From CAVSDF01 sp963726715 (GTDB lineage: Bacteria; Bacteroidota; Rhodothermia; Rhodothermales; BA12), in the NCBI GenBank assembly GCA_963726715.1, contig CAVSDF010000010.1, positions 620,001-684,000 of the forward strand: DNA of 64,000 bases, in the 5' to 3' direction. Numbering within the stretch: the first letter of the stretch is position 1; each line of letters starts with the position of its first letter. The position numbers were made by a program, and so were the translations under genes. A model generated the notes under the pieces. The model searched no databases. It had not been told where the DNA came from and was given only the letters and a program-made list of their open reading frames with translations. This document shows, piece by piece, positions 1 through 8,520 of the stretch.

Positions 1-1646
1 ACGAGCGCGGCGACGTCCATCTCGGCGGCGCCCCCGACGCCTGCACCCGCGGCGAGCAGGCGCAGGGCGACGACATCGGGGAAGAGGAGCGCCGCGGCGT
101 ACTTCTGGCCGGAGCCGACCACGACGGCGTGCTCGACGAGCGGACTCGCCATCAGCCGCTGCTCGATCGGCTGCGGCATCACGTACTTGCCCGTCGAGAG
201 CTTGAAGAGGTCCTTCTTGCGGTCGGTGATGCGCAGGTACCCGTCGACGCCGATCTCGCCGATGTCGCCCGTGCAGAACCACCCGCCGTCCAAGATCGAC
301 TCCGACGTCGCCTCGGGGTTGCGGTAGTACTCGCGCATCACGTGCGGGCCGCGCGTCAGCACCTCGCCATCGCTCGCAAGGCGCACCTCGACGCCCGTCA
401 TCGGCTCGCCGACGGTGCCCGCGTGGTTGCGGCCGGGGCGGTTGTAGGTGATCACCGGGCTGGTCTCGGTGAGGCCGAAGCCCTGCAGGACGTGCAGGCC
501 GATGGCCGAGAAGACGTTCGTCAGCTCCGCCGACAGCGCCGCGCCGCCGACGATGACGTAGCGCGTGCGCCCGCCGAGCGCCGCGCGCCACTTGGAGAAG
601 ACGAGGCGGTCGGCGATCCACGCCGGGAACGGGTGCTCGCCCGGCGCCGTCGTGTCGACGTCGAAGCCGCGGGCGACGCGCAGCGCCCACTCGCCGAGCC
701 ACCGCGCGACGCCGGTCATCGTGGCCGTCCGCTGCTGGATGCGGGCGTAGACCTTTTCGAGCACGCGCGGAACGGCGAGGAAGACCGTCGGGCGCACTTC
801 CAGCAGCCGCGCCGAGATCTCCGCCGGGTCGCAGAAGTACGTCGACGTGCCGTAGCCGATGGCGCCGTAGTGGTTCGAGCGGGCGAAGATGTGGGTCATC
901 GGCAGGAACGAGAGCGCCACCTCGCCGCCCGCGCCGCGCCGGTAGTCGGGCAGGCCCGAGAGCGAGGTCATCCCGTTGTACGAGATGTTCTCGTGGGTCA
1001 GCACGACGCCCTTCGGCGTGCCCGTCGTGCCGCTCGTGTAGAGGATCGTCGCCACGTCGGAGGGCTGGATCGCGCCGACGAGCGCTTCGATCCGCTCGCG
1101 CCGCGCGGCCTCGTCGCCGAGCGCGGACGCGCCGATCGCCTCCAGGCTCGCTGCCGTGTGCGTCGGCAGCGTTTCGTGGGCGGGCGCCGGTCCCTGCATC
1201 GCCACCACGTGGCGGACGGTGTCGCCGCCAACGCCGCGAATCTCGTCGAACGACGCGGCATCGGTCACGACGAGGACGGCGGCGCTCGCGTGGTCGAGGA
1301 TGAAGCGGACGCCGTCGGGCGCGGTCGTCCGGTAGATCGGCACGTCGACGAGGCCCGCGATCAGGCAGCCCATGTCGGCGATGGCGAAGTCGACGTCGCT
1401 CTCGAGGAAGAAGCAGGCGCGCTCACCCGCCACGAGGCCGAGGTCGAGGAGGCCCGCGGCGAAGTCCTCCGCGCGCCGCGCGAACGCCTCGGTGGACATC
1501 GCCACGTAGCCGCTGCCCGGCGTCGGCTGGTTGAAGAGGCGCGGGTTGGGGTAGGCCGCGAGCGAGTCGTAGAGCAGGCGCGGCAGCACGACGCCGAGCG
1601 TCGCAGTGCCGGTGTCGGGGGGCGCGGTCAGGATGCGGGACGGCAT
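1..1646 (-). CDS. Long-chain acyl-CoA synthetase (AMP-dependent), 3' end outside window
   Basis: Adenylate-forming enzyme that activates long-chain fatty acids to acyl-CoA. The ATG at 1646 opens an uninterrupted frame running off the left edge, about 548 residues so far. The P-loop is TILYTSGTTGTPKGV (about residues 209-223), followed by YVIVGGAALS, then GFGLTETSPVITYN, then the hinge/A8 region with GWFCTGDIGEIG and ITDRKKDLFKLSTGK, which is typical of FadD/FAA1-type enzymes rather than acetyl-CoA synthetases. It starts 38 bp after the TetR gene on the same strand, so the two probably form one operon in which the regulator responds to an acyl ligand. The chain-length class is inferred from motif style only. 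Confidence 0.92.
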   Translation of the reverse strand, partial: MPSRILTAPPDTGTATLGVVLPRLLYDSLAAYPNPRLFNQPTPGSGYVAMSTEAFARRAEDFAAGLLDLGLVAGERACFFLESDVDFAIADMGCLIAGLVDVPIYRTTAPDGVRFILDHASAAVLVVTDAASFDEIRGVGGDTVRHVVAMQGPAPAHETLPTHTAASLEAIGASALGDEAARRERIEALVGAIQPSDVATILYTSGTTGTPKGVVLTHENISYNGMTSLSGLPDYRRGAGGEVALSFLPMTHIFARSNHYGAIGYGTSTYFCDPAEISARLLEVRPTVFLAVPRVLEKVYARIQQRTATMTGVARWLGEWALRVARGFDVDTTAPGEHPFPAWIADRLVFSKWRAALGGRTRYVIVGGAALSAELTNVFSAIGLHVLQGFGLTETSPVITYNRPGRNHAGTVGEPMTGVEVRLASDGEVLTRGPHVMREYYRNPEATSESILDGGWFCTGDIGEIGVDGYLRITDRKKDLFKLSTGKYVMPQPIEQRLMASPLVEHAVVVGSGQKYAAALLFPDVVALRLLAAGAGVGGAAEMDVAAL

Positions 1647-1684
1647 CGTCGGGGCGGGTCGAAAGGGTGGGCGGAGGCGGCGGA

Positions 1685-2369
1685 TCAGGACGACAAAGGC
1701 CGCGGGAGGCCGCGGACGATGCCGGAGACGACGGCGTCGGCGAGATCGTCGGGGGTGTGGCGGACGTCGAGGCGGCGCGTGAGCACGAGCGCGACGAGCC
1801 CGTGGAGCTGTGCCCAGACGGCGCTGGCGGCGAGATCGGCGTCGGCGATGGCGAGCAGCCCGGCATCGGCGGCGTGGCGGAGCAGGTCGGCGAAGCCGTC
1901 GAGGCCGCTGCGGGCGCGGCGGTAGAGGGCCACCGGGTAGCGCTCCATGTGGCGCGGGTGGACGAGGAACATGACCTCGTAGCGCTCCGGGTTGTCGCGC
2001 CCGAAGTCCACGTAGGCACGGGCGCGGGCGTCGAGCCGCGCGAGCGGCGACGCGGCGGCCATCGCCCCCGGCGGTACCCTCGACCGCGGCATCGGCGGCG
2101 TCGAGGGCGGCGTTGAGGCGCTCGAAGCCCTCGTCGATGAGGGCGTGGAGGATGTCGTCCTTGCCGGAATAATGCAGGTAGAGCGTCGTCGGGCTGTAGC
2201 CGATGCGCTGCGCGAGGCGGCGCATCGAGAGCGCGCGGTAGCCGTCGTCGAGCAGGATCGCGCGCGCCGCGTCGAGGATGGCGCCCGGCAGAGGCGATGT
2301 CGTGCCTTCGCCCGGCCCGGCAGGCGCCTCGGCGCCCGGAGCAGCAGCGATGTCGGCGGCGGTGGGCAT
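1685..2369 (-). CDS. TetR/AcrR-family regulator (frameshifted)
   Basis: DNA-binding repressor expected to control the following acyl-CoA synthetase. From ATG 2369 the frame gives the HTH domain: GAILDAARAILLDDGYRALS, then MRRLAQRIGYSPTTLYLHYS with recognition helix SPTTLYLHY. The C-terminal ligand-binding half (ARAYVDFGRDNPERYEVMF, then HGLVALVLTRRLD) lies in another frame covering 1685 to about 2090 and resembles the TetR_C_33/WHG type. The frames join near 2060-2080, beside a C5 and a GGTACC stretch, so one indel restores a protein of about 225 residues; a consensus error is the likely cause. A palindromic operator candidate lies 18 bp upstream of the start. Confidence 0.82.
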
Positions 2370-2386
2370 GGGTGGCGAATGGTCTG

Positions 2387-2401
2387 CTGAACACTGTTCA
2401 G
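2387..2401. promoter_or_regulatory. Candidate TetR operator
   Basis: The 15-bp perfect palindrome CTGAACACTGTTCAG sits 18 bp upstream of the TetR start codon in an AT-rich island (about 2387-2415, with TTAAC next to it) unlike the surrounding GC-rich DNA. Size, symmetry and position fit autoregulatory binding by the adjacent TetR protein. No experimental support. Confidence 0.6.
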
Positions 2402-2460
2402 TTAACACCGTTACTCACGGACGGGAAGCCCTTCCGGTTCCGGGCGGCATCCAACGAAAA

Positions 2461-2491
2461 AACCTGACAGGTCCGGGGGACCTGTCAGGTT
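2461..2491. repeat. AACCTGTCAGGT-family palindrome, copy 1
   Basis: Arms AACCTGACAGGT and ACCTGTCAGGTT enclose a G-rich loop. The hairpin lies 36 bp past the stop codon of the DJ-1/PfpI gene (transcribed leftwards) and upstream of the TetR promoter. No clear T-tract follows. First of at least ten full copies in the window. Confidence 0.85.
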
Positions 2492-2527
2492 CGGCAGCGC
2501 GGGCTGCACGGCTCCGTCCGTGGTGCG

Positions 2528-3064
2528 TCAGAGGCCGATGGCGCTGAGGAGCGCGGCGCTGAAGGCGGGGATGTCGTCGGGATTGCGGCTCGTGATGACG
2601 CCGTCGTCATTGACGACCTCCTCGTCCACCCAGTCCGCGCCTGCGTTGACGAGATCGGTCTTGATCGACGGGTACGAGGTCATCCGGCGCCCGCGCACGA
2701 GGTCGGCCTCGGCGAGCATCCACGGCCCGTGGCAGATGGCGCCGATCGGCGTCCCCGCCGCCGCGACGGCCTTGACGAAGGCGACGGCGGCCTTGTCCTG
2801 CCGCAGTTTGTCGGGGTTGAGGACGCCGCCGGGCAGCACGAGCAGGTCGTAGTCCGCCGCCGACGCCTCATCGAGCACGACATCGACATCGACCGAGTCG
2901 CCCCAGTCGTCGGTGTCCCAGCCGCGGATCGATCCGCCCTTCGGCGCGACGACGTGGACGGTGACGCCCGCGTCTTCGAGCGCCTTCTTCGGCTTCACGA
3001 GTTCGGACTGTTCAAACCCGTCGGTGGCGAGCATGGCGACGCGGGGGGAGGCAGAGGTGGGCAT
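2528..3064 (-). CDS. DJ-1/PfpI-family protein (type 1 glutamine amidotransferase-like)
   Basis: Protein of 178 residues from ATG 3064; an in-frame start 24 bp upstream adds a proline-rich stretch and is less likely. The fold signature is complete: RVAMLATDGFEQSELVKP at the N-terminus, LLVLPGG (about 85-91), and the nucleophile elbow AICHGPWMLAEA (Cys about residue 113 followed by His). Members include stress-induced proteases, glyoxalase III and deglycase-like enzymes, acting in the cytoplasm. The WxxDDWGDSVDVD insertion is typical of the PfpI/YhbO branch. The exact substrate cannot be read from the sequence. It is divergent from menC with a 187-bp gap holding no recognisable site. Confidence 0.9.
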   Translation of the reverse strand: MPTSASPRVAMLATDGFEQSELVKPKKALEDAGVTVHVVAPKGGSIRGWDTDDWGDSVDVDVVLDEASAADYDLLVLPGGVLNPDKLRQDKAAVAFVKAVAAAGTPIGAICHGPWMLAEADLVRGRRMTSYPSIKTDLVNAGADWVDEEVVNDDGVITSRNPDDIPAFSAALLSAIGL

Positions 3065-3251
3065 GGGATCGGGTGGCGGTGGGTTCACCCCGTGGATCGC
3101 GCCCCGGCGCCGCGTGTTCGTCCGGCCGCGTGACCGATCCGCAACCTTCGGTGTGGACGACGGACGACCTCGCCAACCGGTCGGGACCTCGCAACCGACC
3201 GCCTACCCGGCCAACGCCGCCCGTTCCCGATCCTCCATCCCCACTCCCCCG

Positions 3252-4310
3252 ATGCCCGCCCGCCTCGTGCCCTTCGCCGTCGCCCTGCGCGCGCCGCTCG
3301 TGCTGGCGCAGGGGCGGATCGCCGAGCGCCGCGGGTGGCTGCTGCGGGTGGTGGATGACGACGGGCGCGTTGGATGGGGCGAGTGCGCGCCGTTTCCCGG
3401 CCTCTCGCCGGAGACGCTCGCGGAGGCCGAGGCGTCGCTGCGGGCGTGGGTGGCGGCGCCGTCGGAGCGGACAGAGGCATCGCTGACCCCGTCGGCGCGG
3501 GCGGCGGTGGCGGGTGCGCGGCTCGACCTCGCGGCGCAGGCGGCGGGCGTGTCGATGGCGCAGATTCTCGACAGATCGGCAGCGGCGGCGGTGGACATCG
3601 CGGCGCTGCTCGCGGGCGACGACGAAGCGGTCGTGGCGAAGGCGGGGGCCGTGGCGCGCGCGGGCGTTCGGGCGGCCAAGCTGAAGGTCGGCGCCGCCTC
3701 CGTCGCCGACGATGCCCGGCGGGTTCGGGCCGTCGCCGACGCGCTCGGCAGCGGTGTCGCCCTGCGCCTCGACGCCAACCGCGCGTGGTCGTTCGACGAC
3801 GCCAGCCGCTTCGCCGACGCCGTCGCGGGCATCGCCATCGCCTACGTCGAGGAACCGCTCGCCGATGTGGGGGCGGGTGGATCGCACCTCGCCGCGTGGA
3901 CGCGCGCGACCGGCCTGCCCGTCGCGCTCGACGAATCCGTCATCGAGATCGCCACGCCGGACGCGCTCGCGGATCACGCCTACGCCGCGGCCATCGTGCT
4001 CAAACCGCTCGTCGTCGGTGGCGTGCGCGCGGCGCTCGACTGGGGCCGGGCGGCGCGGCGGCTCGGGATGGCGGCGGTGGTGAGCGGCGCGTTCGAAACG
4101 GGCGTCGGCACGCGCCACACGCTCGCGCTCGCGGCGGCGCTCGGCGCGCGCGGCGCGTCGGCGGCGGGCCTCGACCCCTACACGTTCCTCGCCACCGACG
4201 TCCTCGCCCCGCGCCTGTCCCTCGACGCGGCCTCGGTGGACGTGGAGGCGGCGCTCGGACCGGGGCACCGGGTGACGATGGAGGGCAAGGCGCGGGGGGA
4301 CGAGGCGTAA
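3252..4310 (+). CDS. menC: o-Succinylbenzoate synthase
   Basis: Dehydrates SHCHC to o-succinylbenzoate in menaquinone synthesis. The 352-residue protein has the enolase-superfamily barrel: AKLKVGAAS (base lysine in KxK), LDANRAW (metal Asp), YVEEPLAD (metal Glu), LDESV (metal Asp) and VLKPLVVGG (second catalytic Lys). The start is taken at ATG 3252, just after a pyrimidine-rich leader; the same frame is open further upstream but that part is not conserved-looking. menE follows 124 bp downstream on the same strand, so the pair is probably co-transcribed. Other men genes are not in the window. Confidence 0.93.
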   Translation: MPARLVPFAVALRAPLVLAQGRIAERRGWLLRVVDDDGRVGWGECAPFPGLSPETLAEAEASLRAWVAAPSERTEASLTPSARAAVAGARLDLAAQAAGVSMAQILDRSAAAAVDIAALLAGDDEAVVAKAGAVARAGVRAAKLKVGAASVADDARRVRAVADALGSGVALRLDANRAWSFDDASRFADAVAGIAIAYVEEPLADVGAGGSHLAAWTRATGLPVALDESVIEIATPDALADHAYAAAIVLKPLVVGGVRAALDWGRAARRLGMAAVVSGAFETGVGTRHTLALAAALGARGASAAGLDPYTFLATDVLAPRLSLDAASVDVEAALGPGHRVTMEGKARGDEA

Positions 4311-4434
4311 CCGGCGGCGTTCGGTGCGGACGAACCGGTGACGTGACCGGCGTATGGACGCATCCGGACCGTCGGCGCCATCGGACCGCGCACCGACCAC
4401 GCAACCTGCACGCTGCCACTCCCCCATCCCCACG

Positions 4435-5832
4435 ATGCACCTCTCCGCCGACACCCTCCTCGACGATGGCGCCCGGAGCGCGGCGGTGCTCGCGGCGGCG
4501 GGGGTCGGGGTGGGCGATGTCGTGGCGCTGCGGGGCGCGCAGACGCGGGCGTACGTGGCGGCGCTCGTCGGGCTGTGGCGGCTCGGGGCGGTCGCGGCGC
4601 CGGTCGCGCTCAGGCTGCCGCCGGGCGATCTCGCGCGGCGACTCGCGGCGGTCGGGGCGCGGTGGCTCGTCGGGGATGCGGATGGGGAGGCGCTGCCGGG
4701 CGTTCGGACGCTGCCTCTGCCAGACCTGCGCGCGGCGCCGCTCGCCCTGCCCCGCTGGCCCGATTCGGCCTCTGAGGCGCCCGATGCACCGGCGCTGTTC
4801 GTCTTCACGTCGGGGTCGAGCGGTGCGGCGAAGGCGGCGCGGCTCTCTCGCCGGGCGCTCGTGGCGAGCGCCGACGGTGTCAACGCGCGGATCGGCTTCG
4901 GGCCGGATGCGGCGTGGTTGCTCGCCCTCCCGCTCGTGCACGTCGGCGGCGTCGGGGTGCTCGTGCGGGCGCTCGTCGCGGGCGCGGCGGTGGTGCTGCC
5001 GACGCCCGGCGCGGCGCTCGGCGCGGTGCTCGCCGCGCATCGCCCGACGCACGTTTCGCTCGTTCCGACGCAGCTCGCGCGCCTGCTCGCGTCTACGCCC
5101 GAGGTCCTCGACGGGACGGTCGTGATGCTCGGCGGCGGCCCCATCGCCCCGTCTCTCGTCGCCGCGGCGGCCCGGTCCGGGGTGCGCGTCGCCACGTCGT
5201 ACGGCCTCACCGAGATGGCGTCGGCGGTGACGATGACGGCGCCGGGCGCTCCGGCGGGCACCCTCGCCACGGCGGGCACCGCGCTCGACGGACGTGAGGT
5301 GCGCGTCGTCGAGGCGGAGTCGGGCGCCGATGCGGATTCGCGCGCCGATGCGGAAGGCGCGGGCGAGATCGTGGTGCGCGGCGCGACGCGCTTCGACGGC
5401 TACGCGACCCTCGGCGGCTTCACCCGGCCCTTCGATGCCGATGGATGGTTCGAGACACGCGACATCGGGTACCTCGATGGGGCCGGGCGGCTCGTCGTGT
5501 CGGGGCGGCGCGACCGGATGTTCGTCTCGGGCGGCGAGAACGTCCATCCAGAGGCCATCGAGCGGCATCTCGTGGCGCTCGACGGCGTCGGCGATGCGGT
5601 CGTCGTGGCGGTGCCCGATGCCGACTTTGGCGCCCGTGCCTTCGCCTTCCTCGCGCCCTCGCCCGGCGCCGAAGCGGCCTTCGACCTCGCGCGGCTCGTG
5701 GCGATGGCCGCCGAGCGGCTGCCGGGGCCGATGCGTCCGGTCGGCGCGGCGGCGCTTCCGGCATCGCCGGGCCTCAAACCCGACCGCAGCGCCCTCGAAC
5801 AGTTGGCGCGGACGCTGGCGGGCCAGGGATGA
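4435..5832 (+). CDS. menE: o-Succinylbenzoate-CoA ligase
   Basis: Adenylates o-succinylbenzoate and transfers it to CoA, the step after MenC. The 465-residue protein has the AMP-binding P-loop FVFTSGSSGAAKAARLS (about 122-138), LALPLVHVGGVGVLVRAL, SYGLTEMASAVTM, and the C-terminal hinge RDIGYLDGAGRLVVSGRRDR with SGGENVHPEAIE. It is short for an acyl-CoA synthetase, as MenE proteins are. The start at ATG 4435 follows a C-rich leader like that of menC. Adjacency to menC supports MenE over other ligases. Confidence 0.92.
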   Translation: MHLSADTLLDDGARSAAVLAAAGVGVGDVVALRGAQTRAYVAALVGLWRLGAVAAPVALRLPPGDLARRLAAVGARWLVGDADGEALPGVRTLPLPDLRAAPLALPRWPDSASEAPDAPALFVFTSGSSGAAKAARLSRRALVASADGVNARIGFGPDAAWLLALPLVHVGGVGVLVRALVAGAAVVLPTPGAALGAVLAAHRPTHVSLVPTQLARLLASTPEVLDGTVVMLGGGPIAPSLVAAAARSGVRVATSYGLTEMASAVTMTAPGAPAGTLATAGTALDGREVRVVEAESGADADSRADAEGAGEIVVRGATRFDGYATLGGFTRPFDADGWFETRDIGYLDGAGRLVVSGRRDRMFVSGGENVHPEAIERHLVALDGVGDAVVVAVPDADFGARAFAFLAPSPGAEAAFDLARLVAMAAERLPGPMRPVGAAALPASPGLKPDRSALEQLARTLAGQG

Positions 5833-5840
5833 GATGTGAG

Positions 5841-5911
5841 TTCGTGGGTTTGTGAGAGCGGATCGACTGAAATCGGTCACGCGAACGCCCCACCAACTCA
5901 CCAACCCACAA
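5841..5911. repeat. Imperfect hairpin between convergent genes
   Basis: The arms TTCGTGGGTTTGTGAG and CTCACCAACCCACAA pair imperfectly across a loop of about 40 bases. The hairpin fills the space between the converging menE and receiver-phosphatase genes. The GTGGGTTTGTGAG arm and following GCG-GA-TCGAC stretch recur near 19588, so this is a dispersed element that may end transcription in both directions. Confidence 0.55.
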
Positions 5912-5928
5912 CCCCGCCATCCCCCACC

Positions 5929-7053
5929 TCACGCGTCGCGTTGGAGCCAGTAGGCGAGGACGTCGTCGGCGAAATCGGCGTCGGCGGAGCGGTCGAGGAG
6001 GTCGAGCGTGAGGGCGTCGAGGGGACGGCGGCTCTGGCGCACGCGGGCGGCGGCGGCGATGAGGCCTGCCTCGCCGACCATCTCGCCCGAGACGAGGCGC
6101 TGCTCCAGAAGCCCGTCGGTGTAGGCGAAGAGCGCGTCGCCGGGCGCCATCTCGACCGTCGTGTCGGCGAACTCGGCGTCGGGCGTCAGGCCGAGCACGA
6201 GATCGCTGTCGGAGACGACGTCGGCGGGGCCGTCGCTCGCGGTGCCGCGCAGGCGCACCGGGCGGCAGTGGCCCGCGTTGCAGAGCGTCAGGCGGTGCGC
6301 GGCGGCGTCGAAGCGGACGAGCAGGAGGCTCGCGAACGTGTCTTCCATCACCGCGTCCTGCATCAAGCGGCGGTTGAGCTGCTGCATCAGCGCGGCGGGC
6401 GAGCTCGACTGCTCGACCATCGAGTAGAGCGTCCCGCGCACGTACGAGAGGAACGAGAAGGCGTAGAACTTGGCCTTGAGGCCCTTGCCCATCACGTCGC
6501 CGACGGTGAAGAAGAAGACGCCGGGGTGCGTCTCGGCCCAGTCGAAGAAGTCGCCGCCGCCCTGGTCGCGCGGGCTGTTGTGGAAGGCGAAGCGGTAGCC
6601 GGGGATCTCGGGGAGCGAGCGCGGCATGAGGCGCTGCGAGAAGTCCTGCCCGATCTCGCCCGAGAGCTGCGTCTGGTAGACGCGCGTGCGCTCGAGCAGG
6701 CGCGAGATGCGGACCAGCAGCTGCTCGATGTCGAACGGCTTGGTGATGTAGTCGTCGACGCCGGTGCGCAGGCCGCGCATCCGGCTCTGCTCGTCGGCCT
6801 TGGCGGTGAGGAAGATGAAGGGCAGCACGCGCGTGTTCGGGCGCTCTTGCAGGGCCGCGTGGAGCGCGAAGCCGTCCATCTGCGGCATCATGATGTCGGA
6901 GACGATCAGGTGCGGCAGTTCGGCCTCGATCATGGCCAGCGCCTCGACACCGTTGGCGGCGGCACGAACGCGGTACGTGCGTGAGAGTCGGTATTCGAGC
7001 AGGCGCCGGAGCGTCGGCTCGTCTTCGACGACGAGGATGGAGGGCGGGGCCAT
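5929..7053 (-). CDS. Response regulator with PP2C (SpoIIE/RsbU-type) phosphatase output
   Basis: Protein of 374 residues from ATG 7053. Receiver domain: VVEDEPTLRRLL, phospho-acceptor in SDIMMPQMDGF (about residue 53), LTAKADEQSR and TKPFDIEQL. After a short helix (LLERTRVYQ) comes a PPM phosphatase: PRDQGGGDFFDW, FFTVGDVMGKGLKAKFY, FASLLLVRFD, TLCNAGHCRPV, GDALFAYTDGLLE and FADDVLAYWL, with the metal-binding Asp residues in place. By homology with RsbU/SpoIIE it dephosphorylates an anti-anti-sigma STAS protein when its receiver is phosphorylated. A STAS protein and an RsbW-like ATPase follow on the same strand upstream, making a complete partner-switching cassette. No histidine kinase for its receiver is adjacent. 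Confidence 0.93.
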   Translation of the reverse strand: MAPPSILVVEDEPTLRRLLEYRLSRTYRVRAAANGVEALAMIEAELPHLIVSDIMMPQMDGFALHAALQERPNTRVLPFIFLTAKADEQSRMRGLRTGVDDYITKPFDIEQLLVRISRLLERTRVYQTQLSGEIGQDFSQRLMPRSLPEIPGYRFAFHNSPRDQGGGDFFDWAETHPGVFFFTVGDVMGKGLKAKFYAFSFLSYVRGTLYSMVEQSSSPAALMQQLNRRLMQDAVMEDTFASLLLVRFDAAAHRLTLCNAGHCRPVRLRGTASDGPADVVSDSDLVLGLTPDAEFADTTVEMAPGDALFAYTDGLLEQRLVSGEMVGEAGLIAAAARVRQSRRPLDALTLDLLDRSADADFADDVLAYWLQRDA

Positions 7054-7169
7054 GGCGGGGGAAGTCCCGAAAACCGGGACGCAGGGCGCGAGACGGGGAG
7101 AGTGTTGACGAAACCGGCGTGGAGGGACACGCGCGGCGCGGACGGGAGCGGCGGAAACAGCGGGGGCGA

Positions 7170-7637
7170 TCAGGGCACGAGACCGGCGTGCGTCACGTCG
7201 AGGCCGGGGCCGTCGGTGCGCAGGCGGAAGCGGAGGCGGTGGCGCGGCGCCGCGGCGCCGGAGGGGGGCGCCACGGGGGCGTAGTCGAGGCCGTCGGCGA
7301 GGGCGTCGAGCATGAGCAGGCCCATGCCGCGTTCGGGCAGGCCCTCGAATCCCACGCGGCGGCTGTGGAGCGCCCCGGCGAGGTCGAACCCGGACGACGT
7401 GTCCTCGACGGAGCAGTGGAAGCGCCCTCCGGTCTCGGCGACCGAGACGACGACGCGCACCGCGCCGCTCCACGACGCGTGCTGGACGAGGTTGGCGGTC
7501 CACTCGTGGAGAGCGAGCGCGAGGAGCGTCGCCACATCCGCATCGACCCGCCCGCTCGTGGACAGGTGCGCGATCCACGCGTGGAGCGCATCGGGGAGAC
7601 TGTTCAGGTCGTCGAATGCCTGTGTCTGCGGGGGCAT
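7170..7637 (-). CDS. RsbW-like serine kinase/anti-sigma ATPase domain protein
   Basis: A 155-residue HATPase_c_2 protein of the anti-sigma/serine kinase type. The N box is ALHEWTANLVQHA (about residues 42-54), the G1 box is VEDTSSGFD, and the G2-like region is LPERGMGLLMLDALAD. By family knowledge it would bind and phosphorylate a STAS partner or hold a sigma factor. It lies between the STAS gene (79 bp upstream) and the phosphatase gene (116 bp downstream), all on one strand. The C-terminal stretch GAAAPRHRLRFRL is a final beta strand. No sigma factor gene is nearby, so the output may be something other than a sigma factor. Confidence 0.85.
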   Translation of the reverse strand: MPPQTQAFDDLNSLPDALHAWIAHLSTSGRVDADVATLLALALHEWTANLVQHASWSGAVRVVVSVAETGGRFHCSVEDTSSGFDLAGALHSRRVGFEGLPERGMGLLMLDALADGLDYAPVAPPSGAAAPRHRLRFRLRTDGPGLDVTHAGLVP

Positions 7638-7716
7638 GGGGTCGACCGGTCGGACGGGCGCTGGGTCAGCAGGCGCGGAATCAAGCGGGCACAGGGAGGT
7701 GCACCCGTGGCGAGCG

Positions 7717-8058
7717 TCAGAGGCCGAGCGCGGCGCGGGCCTCGTCGACGCTCGCGTACTGGTTGAAGACCTTGTAGGTGCGCGTCAGCTGCACGACGAC
7801 CTGCACCGGGCGCGAGACGGACGCGAAGACGATTTTCCCGCCCGACGGCGTCACCTGCCGGTAGATCGAGAAGATGGCGCCGAGGCCGGTCGAGTCGAGG
7901 ATGCCGGTGTCGCTGAAATCGAGGACGAAGTGGCGCACCTCGTCGGCGATCTTCTCCTGGCAGACCTGCTTGAAGGCGGCCGCGTTGCGGAAATCGAGGG
8001 CCTTGCCGACGGTGAGCACGACGGTGCCCTCGCCAATCTCGTCAATCGGAAAGCTCAT
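7717..8058 (-). CDS. STAS-domain anti-anti-sigma factor
   Basis: A 113-residue single STAS domain from ATG 8058. The phosphorylatable serine is in DFSDTGILDSTGLGAIF (Ser of DSTGLG, about residue 58), preceded by the strand HFVLDFSD and the motif GKALDFRNAAAFK. By family knowledge (SpoIIAA/RsbV) the unphosphorylated form releases a partner from the RsbW-like kinase and the PP2C protein reactivates it. First gene of the partner-switching operon, with a good -7 box 46 bp upstream. Confidence 0.92.
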   Translation of the reverse strand: MSFPIDEIGEGTVVLTVGKALDFRNAAAFKQVCQEKIADEVRHFVLDFSDTGILDSTGLGAIFSIYRQVTPSGGKIVFASVSRPVQVVVQLTRTYKVFNQYASVDEARAALGL

Positions 8059-8520
8059 AGCGGGCGCGGACGGGGCGAGGAATGCGGCAGGGGACGACAT
8101 GGCGCAAGATAAGAGGTGCCGGAGGGATGCGCGGTGGGTATCGGCCCCCTCGCGGCCGCCTTTACCCGACAGTCGCAGGATCGCCACATGCCGTTCGCCA
8201 CCGCGAACGCCGGGCGCTCACCGCACCCGTCGGACCACCGAAGGGTCACAGGGGCAGGGCCTGAAGTGGAGTCGGAGACATCATCAGGACGTTCGCGCAT
8301 GGCCCTCCGATCTTCCGACACGGCAAGCGTGAAAGCCCCCGGTACGGCCCCCGACGGTCCGATACGAGGGAGAGGAACCTCCGGAGCCGTAGAGAGGGAC
8401 GCGCCCGCACACAGACGTTAATTCCGCGCGGCGATTCGGCATCGTGGAGGCGCGGCGGTGTATCCTCTGCATCCGCTGTCTCAGCCGTTCCCGTTTCCGC
8501 CGTCCCGTCTCCTCCGTCCG
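8059..8520. other. Intergenic region between divergent genes
   Basis: The 462 bp separate the STAS operon from the secreted nuclease gene. Apart from the STAS -7 box I see no gene-like reading frame in a plausible frame and no palindrome. Confidence 0.6.
8104..8111 (-). promoter_or_regulatory. -7 promoter element of the STAS operon
   Basis: TATCTTGC on the minus strand matches the Bacteroidota -7 consensus TAnnTTnG and lies 46 bp upstream of the STAS start. No clear -33 TTG was seen. Confidence 0.5.

Noticed and set aside
129..1925. Long plus-strand open frame of about 598 codons
   Set aside because: It is antisense to the acyl-CoA synthetase and has the low-complexity Arg/Ala/Gly composition of GC-rich shadow frames.
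3012..5279. Minus-strand frame of 755 codons over menC and menE
   Set aside because: Antisense shadow; both plus-strand genes show full family motifs.
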